This document shows, one piece after another, positions 19,924-32,057 of a stretch of DNA of 42,094 nt; position 1 is the stretch's first letter; the number at the start of each line of letters is the position of its first letter. The DNA is from Rhodoferax sp. (GTDB lineage Bacteria > Pseudomonadota > Gammaproteobacteria > Burkholderiales > Burkholderiaceae_C). Under the pieces are notes generated by a model that was not told the DNA's origin, searched no databases, and worked only from the letters and a program-made list of their open reading frames with translations. The DNA lies in contig NZ_JAQTMS010000044.1 of assembly GCF_028714215.1 (NCBI RefSeq), forward strand, positions 1-42,094, written 5' to 3'. The translations under genes were made by a program, and so were the position numbers.

Positions 19924-20588
19924 ATGTCGTTCCTGGGTATCCTGATGCTCGATACGCGTTTTCCGCGACCCTTGGGTGACATCGGTAATCCCGCCACCTT
20001 TGCAGGCCTACAGATCCCGGTGCGCTACCAGACGGTGCGCGGTGCCAGCCCGGAAAAAGTGGTGCGTGCCAACGCCAGTCTGGCGCTGCAGCCTTTTGTA
20101 GCGGCGGCGCAGGAGCTGGTGGCGCAGGGCGCCACCATGCTCAGCACCAGTTGCGGTTTTTTGGCGCGCTACCAGCGCGAGTTGCAGGCCGCCGTGCCGG
20201 TGCCGCTGATCAGTTCCAGCCTGTTGTGGCTAAGCGCACCGGAACTGGCCGGGCAGCGCTGCGGCGTCCTCACGATTGACGCGCCGGCGCTGGATGCCAG
20301 CCAGTTGATGGGCGTTGGCGCCGACCCGGCCACGCCGGTCGGTGGCGTGGCCGCAGGCTGCGAGTTTCAGCGCCGCCTGATCGGCAACCAGTCTTTTATG
20401 GATCTTCGGCAGGCCCAACAAGACGTGGTGGACGGCGCACTGGCCTTGCTATCGGACCACCCCGAAATCACCACGCTGGTGCTGGAATGCACCAACATGC
20501 CGCCTTATGCCCAGGCCGTTGGCGCTGCCACCGGCAAACGGGTGGAACACATTGTTTCCTTGCTGGAACAGAGATGGAGAAGCATTGC

Positions 20589-20592
<4 letters not shown>
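19924..20592 (+). CDS. Aspartate/glutamate/hydantoin racemase family protein
   Basis: The 222-residue protein has the two cysteines expected of cofactor-independent racemases: C77 in STSCGFL and C189 in LECTNMP. Members racemise Asp, Glu or hydantoins, or decarboxylate malonates. Its ATGA overlap with the hydantoinase gene suggests it supplies the right stereoisomer for ring opening, or acts on the product. GGAG lies upstream of the ATG, 23 bases after the regulator gene. Confidence 0.8.
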
Positions 20593-24221
<3,629 letters not shown>

Positions 24222-24263
24222 TTGAGACCAAATTCCGCTAGAGAACGATAGGGCGTTGGGTGC

Positions 24264-24343
24264 GCAGCGGCTTGGGCTGTGTCGGCGTCCTCATGCTGCC
24301 AAATGCGCAGAAAATCGGTCGCCAACACAGCCCAAGCCACTGC
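24264..24343. repeat. Palindromic element downstream of the hydantoinase gene
   Basis: Arms 24264-24282 and 24325-24343 are 19-base inverted repeats with one mismatch (core GGCTTGGGCTGTGT/ACACAGCCCAAGCC). Part of the loop (24289-24317) recurs in inverted orientation at 25853-25880 beyond the TIR gene, with one mismatch and a one-base indel. It could be a terminator or a mobile or dispersed repeat bordering the island. In the rest of 24222-24582 I see no convincing gene. Confidence 0.6.
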
Positions 24344-24582
24344 GGTGACCAGACCGGTTTGTCACGAATTGCCTATTGTTGCAGTAGGAATTTCGGTTTT
24401 GAAGGGCGGCAGGGCAGCGTGAGCCGACATTCGAGATGAGTTCTCCATTAATTTGGGCTGGCTTGATTGAAACGTAGAATCGACCGAAACGATCTGCGGG
24501 GTTTGTCGGAGTTTTTATACTTGTACGAACACGCAAGAAAATCGCCGAAACCAAAGCTACAAGCCGTCTTCAGGAGGAGTCG

Positions 24583-24663
24583 ATGTCCAGTATCACGAGC
24601 AGGCTTTGCTCTGTACATTCGTTAAGCGTTGCAAACACATATGGCACGCACCGTCCAGTTTGA
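24583..24663 (+). CDS. Possible 26-residue leader peptide overlapping the TIR gene start
   Basis: An ATG at 24583 follows a near-perfect ribosome site (AGGAGGAG, 24572-24579) and opens a 26-codon frame ending with TGA at 24661-24663, 20 bases inside the TIR gene in another frame. The TIR gene itself lacks a good ribosome site, so ribosomes finishing this peptide could restart on the TIR ATG. No similarity to known peptides was recognised, and it may simply be chance. Confidence 0.4.
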   Translation: MSSITSRLCSVHSLSVANTYGTHRPV

Positions 24664-25645
24664 AATCGCTCTCTCGTTCGCCGGAGAAGACAGGGAGTAC
24701 GTCGACCGCGTGGCAAACCTCTTACGCGACTCCGGCGTCACTGTCTTCTATGACTTATTCGAGGAAGCCAGTCTCTGGGGCAAGAACCTGTACGACTACC
24801 TGTCTGAAATCTATCAGGACAAGGCGTTGTTCACAATCATGTTCATTTCGGAACACTATGCCCGAAAGATGTGGACAAACCACGAACGACAGGCAATGCA
24901 GGCTCGAGCGTTTCAAGAGCATCAGGAATACATTCTTCCCGCAAGATTTGACGAAACGCCAATCCCCGGCGTGCTCCCGACAATTGGCTACATCTCGCTC
25001 CAAACCAAGACACCTGAGGCATTCGTCGAAACGATCAAGCGAAAGCTTGTCTCCACGGGACGGACCATCCCATCGGCTTCAGTCAGAAGGGCTTTTTTCA
25101 CCTTCGAAACAGTTCCGAGGCTTGAGCCGGTCCACGCGACCGTGACAGTCATCGATTCGGAAGGACAGCCGATACCAGCCGCGATGGTTGTTGCAATCGC
25201 CGACAACAACACGACCAAGCAATCTCAAACAGATCAGTCTGGCATTGCCAAACTCGACATTCCAACCCGCAGGAAGTACCAGCTGTTGGTGGCGCATCCA
25301 AAGTACCCTGGTTCGATAGTTCCAACTTGGGATCCAGGCGACGATTTGCGAATGGTAGTAGCCGCCGTGGAAAACACAGGTTCCGTAATTTGCCACAGCA
25401 CAGGCCATATTCCCGGCCTCGAAGGTCGCCTGAATCCCATACTGGATACAGGCTTCTCCAAGTATCTGTATGCTGACAACATTGCCATAAATGGTGGCAA
25501 GCAACAGCCGGCACACTTCGAAATTGACTCGCCGTTTGAACTTGAAGACTCGAATGGGGTAGTCATGCAGGTACGGGTGCTTCATATCCAAGGTAAGACG
25601 TCGCTCATCCAGTATGTGCACCCACCAGCGAGCAGCGACGCCTAA
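24641..25645 (+). CDS. TIR-domain protein with conserved C-terminal module, putative defence effector
   Basis: The 334-residue protein begins with a TIR domain (about 5-130): FEIALSFAGEDREYVDRVANLL, the strand VTVFYDLFEEASLWGKNL with candidate catalytic Glu 41/42, and FTIMFISEHYARKMWTNHER. Many bacterial TIR domains degrade NAD+ or make signalling nucleotides during phage attack. Residues about 160-225 look like an Ig-like (carboxypeptidase-regulatory) fold, followed by a region with ICHSTGHIPGLEGRLNPILDT and LYADNIAINGGKQQP that I recall from other TIR proteins but cannot name. GC is clearly lower than in neighbours (29 of 60 bases in 24841-24900 against 48 of 60 in 23941-24000), suggesting transfer. 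An in-frame stop at 24623 limits the start to 24629 (TTG) or 24641 (ATG). Confidence 0.8.
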   Translation: MARTVQFEIALSFAGEDREYVDRVANLLRDSGVTVFYDLFEEASLWGKNLYDYLSEIYQDKALFTIMFISEHYARKMWTNHERQAMQARAFQEHQEYILPARFDETPIPGVLPTIGYISLQTKTPEAFVETIKRKLVSTGRTIPSASVRRAFFTFETVPRLEPVHATVTVIDSEGQPIPAAMVVAIADNNTTKQSQTDQSGIAKLDIPTRRKYQLLVAHPKYPGSIVPTWDPGDDLRMVVAAVENTGSVICHSTGHIPGLEGRLNPILDTGFSKYLYADNIAINGGKQQPAHFEIDSPFELEDSNGVVMQVRVLHIQGKTSLIQYVHPPASSDA

Positions 25646-25741
25646 TGAGAACCCCTCACTCGCGCGAAGCGCCAACGTGTCTGCTGCAGGCAGTAAATGG
25701 GAAATCCTGAATGTCGACTATCCTGGCCAGGTCATCAGTTC

Positions 25742-25924
25742 ATGATTCAAACATTCAACAACAAAGCAGTCGCAAACGGCAAGACTTTTGTCATCGCAAT
25801 TGTGCGCGATCCTACGCACTTCGTTCTCGCTAAGGTGGGTCGTGCCGGAAGCCGATTTCTGCGCATTTGGCAGTATGAGGCGCCCGGCATGGCCCGCCTT
25901 GGCGAGCTACATTGGCAGCAGTGA
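25742..25924 (+). CDS. Short hypothetical reading frame or gene fragment
   Basis: A 60-residue frame, starting MIQTFNNKAVANGKTFVIAI and ending MARLGELHWQQ, lies between the TIR gene and the nuclease gene. No ribosome site or family is evident. Its C-terminal FLRIWQYE is encoded by the sequence that also occurs, inverted, at 24289-24317 (there reading FLRIWQHE on the minus strand). It may be a remnant of a repeated gene end rather than a working gene. Confidence 0.3.
   Translation: MIQTFNNKAVANGKTFVIAIVRDPTHFVLAKVGRAGSRFLRIWQYEAPGMARLGELHWQQ
25853..25880. repeat. Inverted copy of the repeat found upstream of the TIR gene
   Basis: The 28 bases here are the reverse complement of 24289-24317 except for one mismatch and a one-base indel (shared core CTGCCAAATGCGCAGAAA). 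The two copies bracket the TIR gene, 1.5 kb apart. Confidence 0.6.
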
Positions 25925-25940
25925 ACAGATATTACGAACC

Positions 25941-26432
25941 ATGAAGCTCAGGTGCTTGCTGTTGCTGGTGTGTCTGGCAAGCAGCGCCCATGCCCGCGAG
26001 ACCTTCGCTGGTCAGGTCACCTATGTCACCGATGGCGACACGCTGTGGGTGCAGCCGGACGGCGGCGGGGCGGCACGCAAGCTGCGCCTGACGGGCATGG
26101 ATGCGCCCGAGATTTGCCAGCACGGCGGCAAGGCGGCACGCGACTTGTTGGCGCAACTGGCGCTGCACCGGCGTGTTGCGGTGGACGTCGCCTACTTTGA
26201 TCGCTACGGCCGGGGCCTGGCGACGGTTCGACTCGATGGCCAGGATTTGGCTGCGCAAATGGTGCGTGCCGGGCAGGCCTGGTCCTACGGCTGGCGCGGC
26301 CGGCCGGGGCGGTATGCGGCAGAAGAGGCTATTGCACGGCAATCGCATCAAGGCCTGTTTGCCGCAGCGCAGCCCGAGTCGCCGCGCGCTTTTCGCAAAC
26401 GCCACGGGGCGTGTCACGCCGGCAAGCGCTGA
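25941..26432 (+). CDS. Secreted thermonuclease (SNase) family protein
   Basis: The 163-residue protein has a signal peptide (MKLRCLLLLVCLASSAHA) and the staphylococcal nuclease fold: QVTYVTDGDTLWV, LRLTGMDAPEI with the catalytic Arg and Glu region, and DRYGRGLATVRLDGQDL with the second Arg. The family cuts DNA and RNA in a Ca-dependent way outside the cytoplasm. It ends 10 bases before the convergent moeB/thiF gene. GC content returns to the background level here, marking the right edge of the accessory island. Confidence 0.85.
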   Translation: MKLRCLLLLVCLASSAHARETFAGQVTYVTDGDTLWVQPDGGGAARKLRLTGMDAPEICQHGGKAARDLLAQLALHRRVAVDVAYFDRYGRGLATVRLDGQDLAAQMVRAGQAWSYGWRGRPGRYAAEEAIARQSHQGLFAAAQPESPRAFRKRHGACHAGKR

Positions 26433-26442
26433 TGCCAGGGTT

Positions 26443-27195
26443 TCAGTGGGCTTTGCCGCAAACCGGGCAGCCGGCTTGGCGCGCGATGCGCACTTCGGTG
26501 AACTCCATGGCGCGGCCGTCGAGCATCAGCAGGCGGCCGGTCAAGGGCTGTCCGGCGGCGCTGAGCAACTTGAGTGCCTCGGCCGCTTGCAGGGAGCCGA
26601 TGATGCCCACCAGTGGCGCGAACACGCCCATGGTGGCGCAGCGGGTTTCTTCAAAAACCGTGTCCGGGGAGAAGATGCAGGCATAGCAGGGCGAGTTGCC
26701 GTCGCGCGGGTCGTAGACGCTGATCTGTCCATCAAAGCGGATCGCCGCACCCGAGACCAGCGGTTTGCGATGCTTGACGCAGGCGGCGTTGATGGCTTGC
26801 CGGGTGGCAAAGTTGTCGCAGCAGTCCAGTACCACGTCGGCCTGCGCGACCAACTGGTCCAGCAGCGCGGCATCGGCGCGCGCCACGATGGGTGTGACCC
26901 GCACCTCGGGATTGATGGCGCCGATGGCGATTTGAGCCGACGCCACCTTGGGTTGGCCGACGCGCGCCATGGTGTGGGCAATCTGGCGCTGCAAATTGGT
27001 CATGTCCACCATGTCATGGTCGACCACGGTGATCTGACCGACGCCGGCCGACCCCAGATAGAGCGCCACCGGAGAACCCAGGCCGCCGGCGCCCACGATC
27101 AGGGCGTGACTGTCCAGGATTCGCTCCTGCCCTTCAATCCCGATTTCGTTGAGCAGGATATGGCGCGAATAGCGCAGCAGCTGGTCGTCCGTCAT
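26443..27195 (-). CDS. moeB: E1-like adenylyltransferase MoeB/ThiF family
   Basis: The 250-residue protein has GAGGLGSPVALYLGSAGVG for ATP, NLQRQIAH with the adenylation Arg, the conserved Cys in ETRCATMGVFAPLVG, and a zinc site made of CYAC and CPVC. MoeB and ThiF adenylate the C-terminal glycine of the sulfur carriers MoaD or ThiS for molybdopterin or thiamine synthesis. Neither carrier gene is nearby, so MoeB and ThiF cannot be told apart. It starts 8 bases after the ctpA-type gene and is likely co-transcribed with it. Confidence 0.85.
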   Translation of the reverse strand: MTDDQLLRYSRHILLNEIGIEGQERILDSHALIVGAGGLGSPVALYLGSAGVGQITVVDHDMVDMTNLQRQIAHTMARVGQPKVASAQIAIGAINPEVRVTPIVARADAALLDQLVAQADVVLDCCDNFATRQAINAACVKHRKPLVSGAAIRFDGQISVYDPRDGNSPCYACIFSPDTVFEETRCATMGVFAPLVGIIGSLQAAEALKLLSAAGQPLTGRLLMLDGRAMEFTEVRIARQAGCPVCGKAH

Positions 27196-27203
27196 ACCGG
27201 CTC

Positions 27204-28676
27204 TTATTCTTCCTTCTTTTCTTCCTTGCGCTCAACCTGGGTCTTGCTGACCATGACCGGGACCCCTTTAAGCTGGTTGACGGCCTGCGCCAGCTGGAAA
27301 TCCTTGTCGGAACCGTATTCCGGGAACTTGCGCTCGGACTGCGGTTTGCGCAGTTCTTCCTCCAGCTTGAGGCGGGCTTCCTCGCGTGCTTTTTCGCGCG
27401 CTTCGTCCTTCTTTTCCTCGCCTTGGCCGCTGGCCAGGTGTTTTTCCAGATCCGCTTCGCGGGTGCGCAGCGCGGCAAACAGATTGCCTTCCTCGGTTTC
27501 GTCCACCATCACATCGGGCACGATGCCCTTGGCCTGGATCGATTTGCCGCTGGGCGTGTAGTAACGGCTGGTGGTGAGCTTCAGGCCGGCGGTCGGGCAG
27601 TTGTCCATGCGGTACGACGGATCGAGGCAGACGGCGGTTTGCACCGAACCCTTGCCGAAGGTCTGACTGCCCAACAGGGTGGCGCGCTTGTGGTCTTGCA
27701 GGGCGCCGGCGACGATCTCGCTGGCCGAGGCGGAACCTTCATTCACCAGCACCACCAGCGGCACGTTCTTGAGCGCCCCCTTGGTCACTTCCTGCAAGCG
27801 TTTGAGCGGGTCGGGACCACCGCGGCGATGGTAAAACTCGGGCGCCGCCCGGTGCGTGAATTTGCTCTCGGCCAACTGGCCGTTGGCCGAGACCACGACC
27901 ACGTTTTCCGGCAGGAACGCCGCCGACACCGCCACCGCGGCGTCCAGATAACCGCCCGGATCATTGCGCAGGTCCAGCACCAGGCCCTTGAGATGGGGTT
28001 CCTGCTTGTAGATTTCCTCCATCTTGCGCGCAAAGTCTTCCACCGTGCGTTCCTGGAACTGGCTCAGGCGAATCCAGGCGTAGCCGGGCTCTATGACCTT
28101 GCTGCGCACCGATTGCGTGCGGATTTCCTCGCGCGTGATCAGAACCGGAAAAGTGCGGCTCTCGGACTTGCGGAAAATGGTCAGCAGCACCTTGGTATTG
28201 GGGTCGCCCCGCATGCGCTTGACGCCTTCGCTCAGGGCCAGTCCCTTGACCGGGGTGTCGTCGATCTTGACGATCAAGTCGTTGGGCTTGATGCCGGCCC
28301 GAAATGCCGGCGAACCCTCGATCGGCGAGACCACCTTGATGACGCCGTCTTCCTGCGCGATTTCAATGCCGACACCGACAAATTTGCCGGTGGTGCCTTC
28401 ATTGAATTCCTTCAAAGCCTTTTTGTCGAGGTACTGCGAATGCGGGTCCAGGCTGGAGACCATGCCCACGATGGCGTCGGTGATCAGTTTTTTGTCACTG
28501 ACCGGCTCCACGTAGTTGCTCTTGACCATGCCGAAGACGGCCGCCAACTGCTGCAACTCTTCCAGCGGCAACGGTGCCAGCGCGCCGCGTGCCACGGTTT
28601 CGAGCGAAATGGTGGTCAAGGCACCGGCCATGACACCGAGCGAAATCCAGCCGGCAGTTTTCAATTTTTGGCCCAT
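27204..28676 (-). CDS. ctpA: C-terminal processing peptidase, S41 family
   Basis: The 490-residue protein has an N-terminal membrane anchor or signal (KTAGWISLGVMAGALTTISL), a PDZ domain (about 95-180, with FVGVGIEI and SPAFRAGIKPNDLIVKID) and the S41 catalytic core with the Ser in NEGSASASEIVAGAL (about residue 315) and the Lys in GSQTFGKGSVQT. Such proteases trim or degrade periplasmic proteins. A charged Glu/Lys-rich tail (about 425-490) is longer than in compact homologues. It sits between gpmA and moeB on the same strand. Confidence 0.9.
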   Translation of the reverse strand: MGQKLKTAGWISLGVMAGALTTISLETVARGALAPLPLEELQQLAAVFGMVKSNYVEPVSDKKLITDAIVGMVSSLDPHSQYLDKKALKEFNEGTTGKFVGVGIEIAQEDGVIKVVSPIEGSPAFRAGIKPNDLIVKIDDTPVKGLALSEGVKRMRGDPNTKVLLTIFRKSESRTFPVLITREEIRTQSVRSKVIEPGYAWIRLSQFQERTVEDFARKMEEIYKQEPHLKGLVLDLRNDPGGYLDAAVAVSAAFLPENVVVVSANGQLAESKFTHRAAPEFYHRRGGPDPLKRLQEVTKGALKNVPLVVLVNEGSASASEIVAGALQDHKRATLLGSQTFGKGSVQTAVCLDPSYRMDNCPTAGLKLTTSRYYTPSGKSIQAKGIVPDVMVDETEEGNLFAALRTREADLEKHLASGQGEEKKDEAREKAREEARLKLEEELRKPQSERKFPEYGSDKDFQLAQAVNQLKGVPVMVSKTQVERKEEKKEE

Positions 28677-28705
28677 ACAAATCTTTAATTGGTTGCCCTA
28701 GAACG

Positions 28706-28720
28706 GTTGGGGACAGAGCT
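28706..28720 (-). repeat. Copy 1 of a 15-base repeated motif upstream of ctpA
   Basis: GTTGGGGACAGAGCT lies in the 100-base gap between gpmA and the ctpA-type gene. The exact reverse complement is at 30124-30138, in the gap before grxC. Two exact copies in two intergenic gaps 1.4 kb apart suggest a dispersed motif. Confidence 0.6.
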
Positions 28721-28776
28721 TTCATGCTCAATATACACGCTTGGAGTATTTCCCGATGGGCATGTTCCCGATTTAC

Positions 28777-29520
28777 TCAAGCTTTACCCTGGGCCGCCAC
28801 CGCGGCGGCGGCTTTTGCCGCGGCCTCGGCGTCGCCCAGGTAGTAATGACGGATCGGTTTCAGGTCGTCGTCCAGTTCGTACACCAGGGGAATGCCATTG
28901 GGGATGTTCAAGCCCACGATATCGGCGTCCGAGATGTTGTCCAGATACTTCACCAGCGCCCGGATCGAGTTGCCGTGCGCTGCCACCACCACCCGCTTGC
29001 CGGCTTTGATGGCCGGCGCCAGCGCTTCGTTCCAGAACGGCAGCACCCGTGCCACGGTGTCCTTCAGGCATTCGGTCAACGGAACCTGGCCGGCCGGCAG
29101 TTTGGCGTAACGCGGGTCGCCGCGTTCCGAGCGTGGGTCGGTAGTCTCCAGCGCCGGCGGCGGGGTGTCGTAGCTGCGCCGCCACGTCAGCACCTGGGCA
29201 TCGCCGTACTGCTTGGCCATGTCGGCCTTGTTGAGGCCTTGCAAGGCGCCGTAGTGGCGCTCATTGAGGCGCCAGCTGTTGACCACCGGCAGCCAGGTAC
29301 GGTCCATCTCGTCGAGCACGTGCCACAAGGTGCGGGTGGCGCGTTTCAGAACACTGGTGTAGGCGACATCAAACTCGAAACCTTCGGCTTTGAGCAGGCG
29401 CCCGGCATTTTTCGCCTGTTCAATGCCGGTGGGCGTCAAATCGACGTCGGTCCAGCCGGTGAAGCGATTGTCAAGATTCCAGGTCGATTCACCGTGGCGG
29501 ATGAGAACTAGTTTGTGCAT
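28777..29520 (-). CDS. gpmA: 2,3-bisphosphoglycerate-dependent phosphoglycerate mutase
   Basis: The 247-residue enzyme interconverts 3- and 2-phosphoglycerate in glycolysis and gluconeogenesis. It shows [18 protein letters not shown] with the phosphorylated His, the [12 protein letters not shown] motif and [14 protein letters not shown] with the second His. The ATG at 29520 directly precedes KLVLIRHGE; an in-frame extension upstream adds nothing conserved. The C-terminal 20 residues are Ala-rich. It diverges from the rhodanese gene and precedes the ctpA-type gene. Confidence 0.93.
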   Translation of the reverse strand: MHKLVLIRHGESTWNLDNRFTGWTDVDLTPTGIEQAKNAGRLLKAEGFEFDVAYTSVLKRATRTLWHVLDEMDRTWLPVVNSWRLNERHYGALQGLNKADMAKQYGDAQVLTWRRSYDTPPPALETTDPRSERGDPRYAKLPAGQVPLTECLKDTVARVLPFWNEALAPAIKAGKRVVVAAHGNSIRALVKYLDNISDADIVGLNIPNGIPLVYELDDDLKPIRHYYLGDAEAAAKAAAAVAAQGKA

Positions 29521-29694
29521 GGTGTTATTGAAGGAAAGGGTCGGAGGATCCAGGGGCAAAAAGAAGGTTGAAGGTCCGGATCAGCCCGCTATTCTAAAAT
29601 GAGCGGTTAATCGAATCGGTTGGGGGCTGCGCCGGCGCACTTCGTGTCGCCGCGGTCCATGCCGCAAGGACTGCGGAATTTACAAAGGAAATCT

Positions 29695-30102
29695 GTGAAA
29701 TTTATTCTCGACAACTGGATGTTGATGTCGGTCGCGCTGGTCTCGGCTGGCATGTTGTTTTGGCCGGTGCTCAAGGGCGCCAGCGGAGGCTCGTTGACGC
29801 CGGAAGGTGCGGTGCAACTCATCAACCGCGAGAAAGCGGTGGTCATCGACGTGTGTGAGACCAATGAGTTCGCGCAGGGTCACCTCGGCGGTGCCAAAAA
29901 TATTCCTTTGAATCAACTCGAAGAAAAATTGACCAGTGTGGTGAAGAACAAGGCGCTGCCGGTGATTCTGGTGTGCCAGTCGGGTGCCCGTTCCAACCGT
30001 GCGGTGGCGACTGCGAAAAAACTGGGGTATGAGCAAGCGCAATCCCTGGGCGGCGGTTTGAGCGCCTGGAAGAAGGCCAACCTGCCGGTTGAAAAATCCT
30101 GA
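29695..30102 (+). CDS. Membrane-anchored rhodanese-like sulfurtransferase
   Basis: The 135-residue protein has one membrane segment (NWMLMSVALVSAGMLFWPVL) followed by a rhodanese domain with VVIDVCETNEFAQGHLGGAKNIP and the active-site loop CQSGARS. It probably transfers sulfane sulfur or works in thiol redox chemistry at the membrane. The GTG at 29695, nine bases after AAAGGAA, is chosen as start because it directly precedes the membrane helix; a longer in-frame reading from 29620 adds non-conserved residues. It is followed by grxC. Confidence 0.82.
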   Translation: MKFILDNWMLMSVALVSAGMLFWPVLKGASGGSLTPEGAVQLINREKAVVIDVCETNEFAQGHLGGAKNIPLNQLEEKLTSVVKNKALPVILVCQSGARSNRAVATAKKLGYEQAQSLGGGLSAWKKANLPVEKS

Positions 30103-30110
30103 AACCTTGT

Positions 30111-30138
30111 GGGACAGACCTTTAGCTCTGTCCCCAAC
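30111..30138. repeat. Hairpin carrying copy 2 of the 15-base motif, before grxC
   Basis: GGGACAGA (30111-30118) and TCTGTCCC (30127-30134) form an 8-bp stem in the 38-base gap between the rhodanese gene and grxC. The right arm is part of AGCTCTGTCCCCAAC (30124-30138), the reverse complement of 28706-28720. It could weaken read-through into grxC or be a small dispersed repeat. Confidence 0.55.
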
Positions 30139-30140
30139 TG

Positions 30141-30410
30141 ATGAAGACCATGCAAACCGTCAAAATTTACACCACCGCAGTTTGTCCCTACTGCCTGCAG
30201 GCCAAGCAGATTCTCAAGGCCAGGGGCGTCGTGCAACTGGAAGAAATCCGCATCGACACCGATCCGGCGCAGCGCCTGAAGATGATGGAGATCACCGGGC
30301 GGCGCACGGTGCCCCAGATTTTCATTGGCCAGACGCATGTCGGCGGCTGTGACGATCTGATGGCGCTGGATGCGCAAGGCGGTCTGCTGCCGTTGCTGAA
30401 CGCCGCCTGA
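30141..30410 (+). CDS. grxC: Glutaredoxin 3
   Basis: The 89-residue protein has the dithiol active site CPYC in KIYTTAVCPYCLQAKQIL, the cis-proline TVPQIFI and GGCDDLMAL for glutathione binding. It reduces disulfides with glutathione. An alternative ATG at 30150 gives 86 residues, nearer the common length, with GAAG just upstream. It sits between a rhodanese and secB, an arrangement I recall from Burkholderiales. Confidence 0.92.
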   Translation: MKTMQTVKIYTTAVCPYCLQAKQILKARGVVQLEEIRIDTDPAQRLKMMEITGRRTVPQIFIGQTHVGGCDDLMALDAQGGLLPLLNAA

Positions 30411-30436
30411 GATAATCTCCCCCGTTTACCCATTTC

Positions 30437-30464
30437 GCCCGGGATGCGCCCGGGCCATTTTTTT
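30437..30464 (+). terminator. Rho-independent terminator after grxC
   Basis: GCCCGGG (30437-30443) and CCCGGGC (30449-30455) form a strong GC stem with a 5-base loop, followed by CA and seven T residues (30458-30464). It ends grxC transcription or attenuates read-through into secB, which starts 18 bases later. Confidence 0.8.
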
Positions 30465-30481
30465 GACTAGAAAGAAGTTCC

Positions 30482-30949
30482 ATGTCCGATCAAGAAGTCC
30501 CCGTTTTCCAGATTCAGCGCGTTTATCTCAAGGGTGCGTCTCTGGAGCAACCCAATTCGCCCGCCATTTTGCTGGAGCAGGAATCCCCCACCGTGGACAT
30601 CCAGTTGGGCGTCAATGCCGGCCCGGTGGCGGACGGCATTTTCGAGGTTACCGTGACGGCCACGGTGCAGACCAAAATCAAGGAAAAGACGGTGTTCCTG
30701 GTCGAGGCAACGCAAGCCGGCATTTTCGAGATCCGCAATTTGCCGCCCGAGCAGATGAGCCAGGTGATGGGCATCGCCTGTCCGCAAATCGTCTATCCCT
30801 ACCTGCGCGGCAACGTCGCGGATCTGATTCAGCGTGGCGGATTTCCCCCGGTGCACCTGGCCGAGATCAACTTCCAGGCGATGTACGAGCAGCAACAACA
30901 GCAACAAGCGGCTGCCGCCGAGCCGGCGCCCGCCGCCGTGACCCAGTAA
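30482..30949 (+). CDS. secB: Protein-export chaperone SecB
   Basis: The 155-residue protein matches SecB throughout ([65 protein letters not shown]). SecB tetramers keep preproteins unfolded and deliver them to SecA. The C-terminal tail has a Gln run and Ala/Pro-rich end. An AAAGAAG ribosome site precedes the ATG. It is followed by gpsA. Confidence 0.95.
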   Translation: MSDQEVPVFQIQRVYLKGASLEQPNSPAILLEQESPTVDIQLGVNAGPVADGIFEVTVTATVQTKIKEKTVFLVEATQAGIFEIRNLPPEQMSQVMGIACPQIVYPYLRGNVADLIQRGGFPPVHLAEINFQAMYEQQQQQQAAAAEPAPAAVTQ

Positions 30950-31000
30950 GGGTGGTTCGGCACTAGGCCTACTGGTCCCCGGATTCAGGGCTTGCCTGCC

Positions 31001-32017
31001 ATGAAAATAGTGGTGCTCGGGGCCGGTGCCTGGGGTACCGCGCTGGCGGTCAGCGCGCTGGGTAATCCCGGTGCCAATCATGTCGTGACGCTGTGGGCGC
31101 GCGATACCCAACAGGCGTCCAGGCTGCAGGCGCAGCGCGAAAACGCGCGCTACCTGCCAGGTATTGCGCTGCCGCCCACGCTGGCCATCAGCGCCGTCAA
31201 GGCCGATCATCTAGCCAGCCTGGTGGCGGGGGCCGATCTGGTCATCGTTGCCACCCCCATGGCCGGCCTGCGCGGCCTGCTGACCCAACTGGCCGATTGC
31301 CGGCTGCCGCTGGCCTGGTTGTGCAAGGGTTTTGAAGCTGCTACGGCGGGGTCTTCCGGACTGCTGGCCCATGAAGTGCAGGCGCAGGTCGCGCCCGATT
31401 TGGCGGCCGGCGTGCTCAGCGGCCCCAGCTTTGCCCTGGAGGTGGCGCGCGGCCAGCCGACCGCCCTGGTGGCGGCCAGCGTTCATGCTCCGGTGCGCGA
31501 GGCCCTGGTGGCGGCTTTTCACAGCCCGACGCTGCGTGTCTATGCCAATGAGGACATCATCGGGGTCGAAGTGGGTGGCGCCGTCAAGAACGTGCTGGCC
31601 ATCGCCACCGGCTTGTGCGACGGCCTGAACCTGGGACTCAATGCCCGCGCCGCGCTGATCACGCGCGGCCTGGCCGAGATGACGCGCCTGGGTGTGGCGC
31701 TGGGCGCCAAGGCGGAGACCTTCATGGGCCTGTCGGGCCTGGGCGATCTGGTGCTGACCGCCACCGGCGATTTGAGCCGCAATCGACAGGTCGGCCTGCT
31801 GCTGGCCCAGGGCAAAACCCTGCAACAGGCGGTGGCCTCGCTGGGTCACGTCGCCGAAGGCGTCTACTGTGCCCGCACCGTGGTCCAGCGTGCCGCTTCT
31901 CTGGGTGTGGAGATGCCCATCGCGCAAGGCGTAGTGGCGCTGCTGGACGGAGCCATCAAGCCGGCACAAGCCGTGGCGCTGCTGATGGGACGGGGACCGA
32001 CGGCGGAGCTGGTGTGA
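31001..32017 (+). CDS. gpsA: Glycerol-3-phosphate dehydrogenase [NAD(P)+]
   Basis: The 338-residue enzyme makes sn-glycerol 3-phosphate for phospholipids from dihydroxyacetone phosphate. It has the N-terminal fold [35 protein letters not shown], the catalytic Lys in [13 protein letters not shown] and the [18 protein letters not shown] motif. The ATG at 31001 is immediately followed by the nucleotide-binding strand. It ends 40 bases from the convergent small DNA-binding gene, the left edge of the second accessory patch. Confidence 0.93.
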   Translation: MKIVVLGAGAWGTALAVSALGNPGANHVVTLWARDTQQASRLQAQRENARYLPGIALPPTLAISAVKADHLASLVAGADLVIVATPMAGLRGLLTQLADCRLPLAWLCKGFEAATAGSSGLLAHEVQAQVAPDLAAGVLSGPSFALEVARGQPTALVAASVHAPVREALVAAFHSPTLRVYANEDIIGVEVGGAVKNVLAIATGLCDGLNLGLNARAALITRGLAEMTRLGVALGAKAETFMGLSGLGDLVLTATGDLSRNRQVGLLLAQGKTLQQAVASLGHVAEGVYCARTVVQRAASLGVEMPIAQGVVALLDGAIKPAQAVALLMGRGPTAELV

Positions 32018-32057
32018 GGGGGTAGGTGATCGATGGCCGACCCATTGGGCACGAGTG

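Noticed and set aside
24255..24627. Integron attC sites around the TIR gene (GTTGGGT and GTTAAGC fit GTTRRRY)
   Set aside because: No partner RYYYAAC sites at suitable spacing and no integrase; the matches are short enough for chance.
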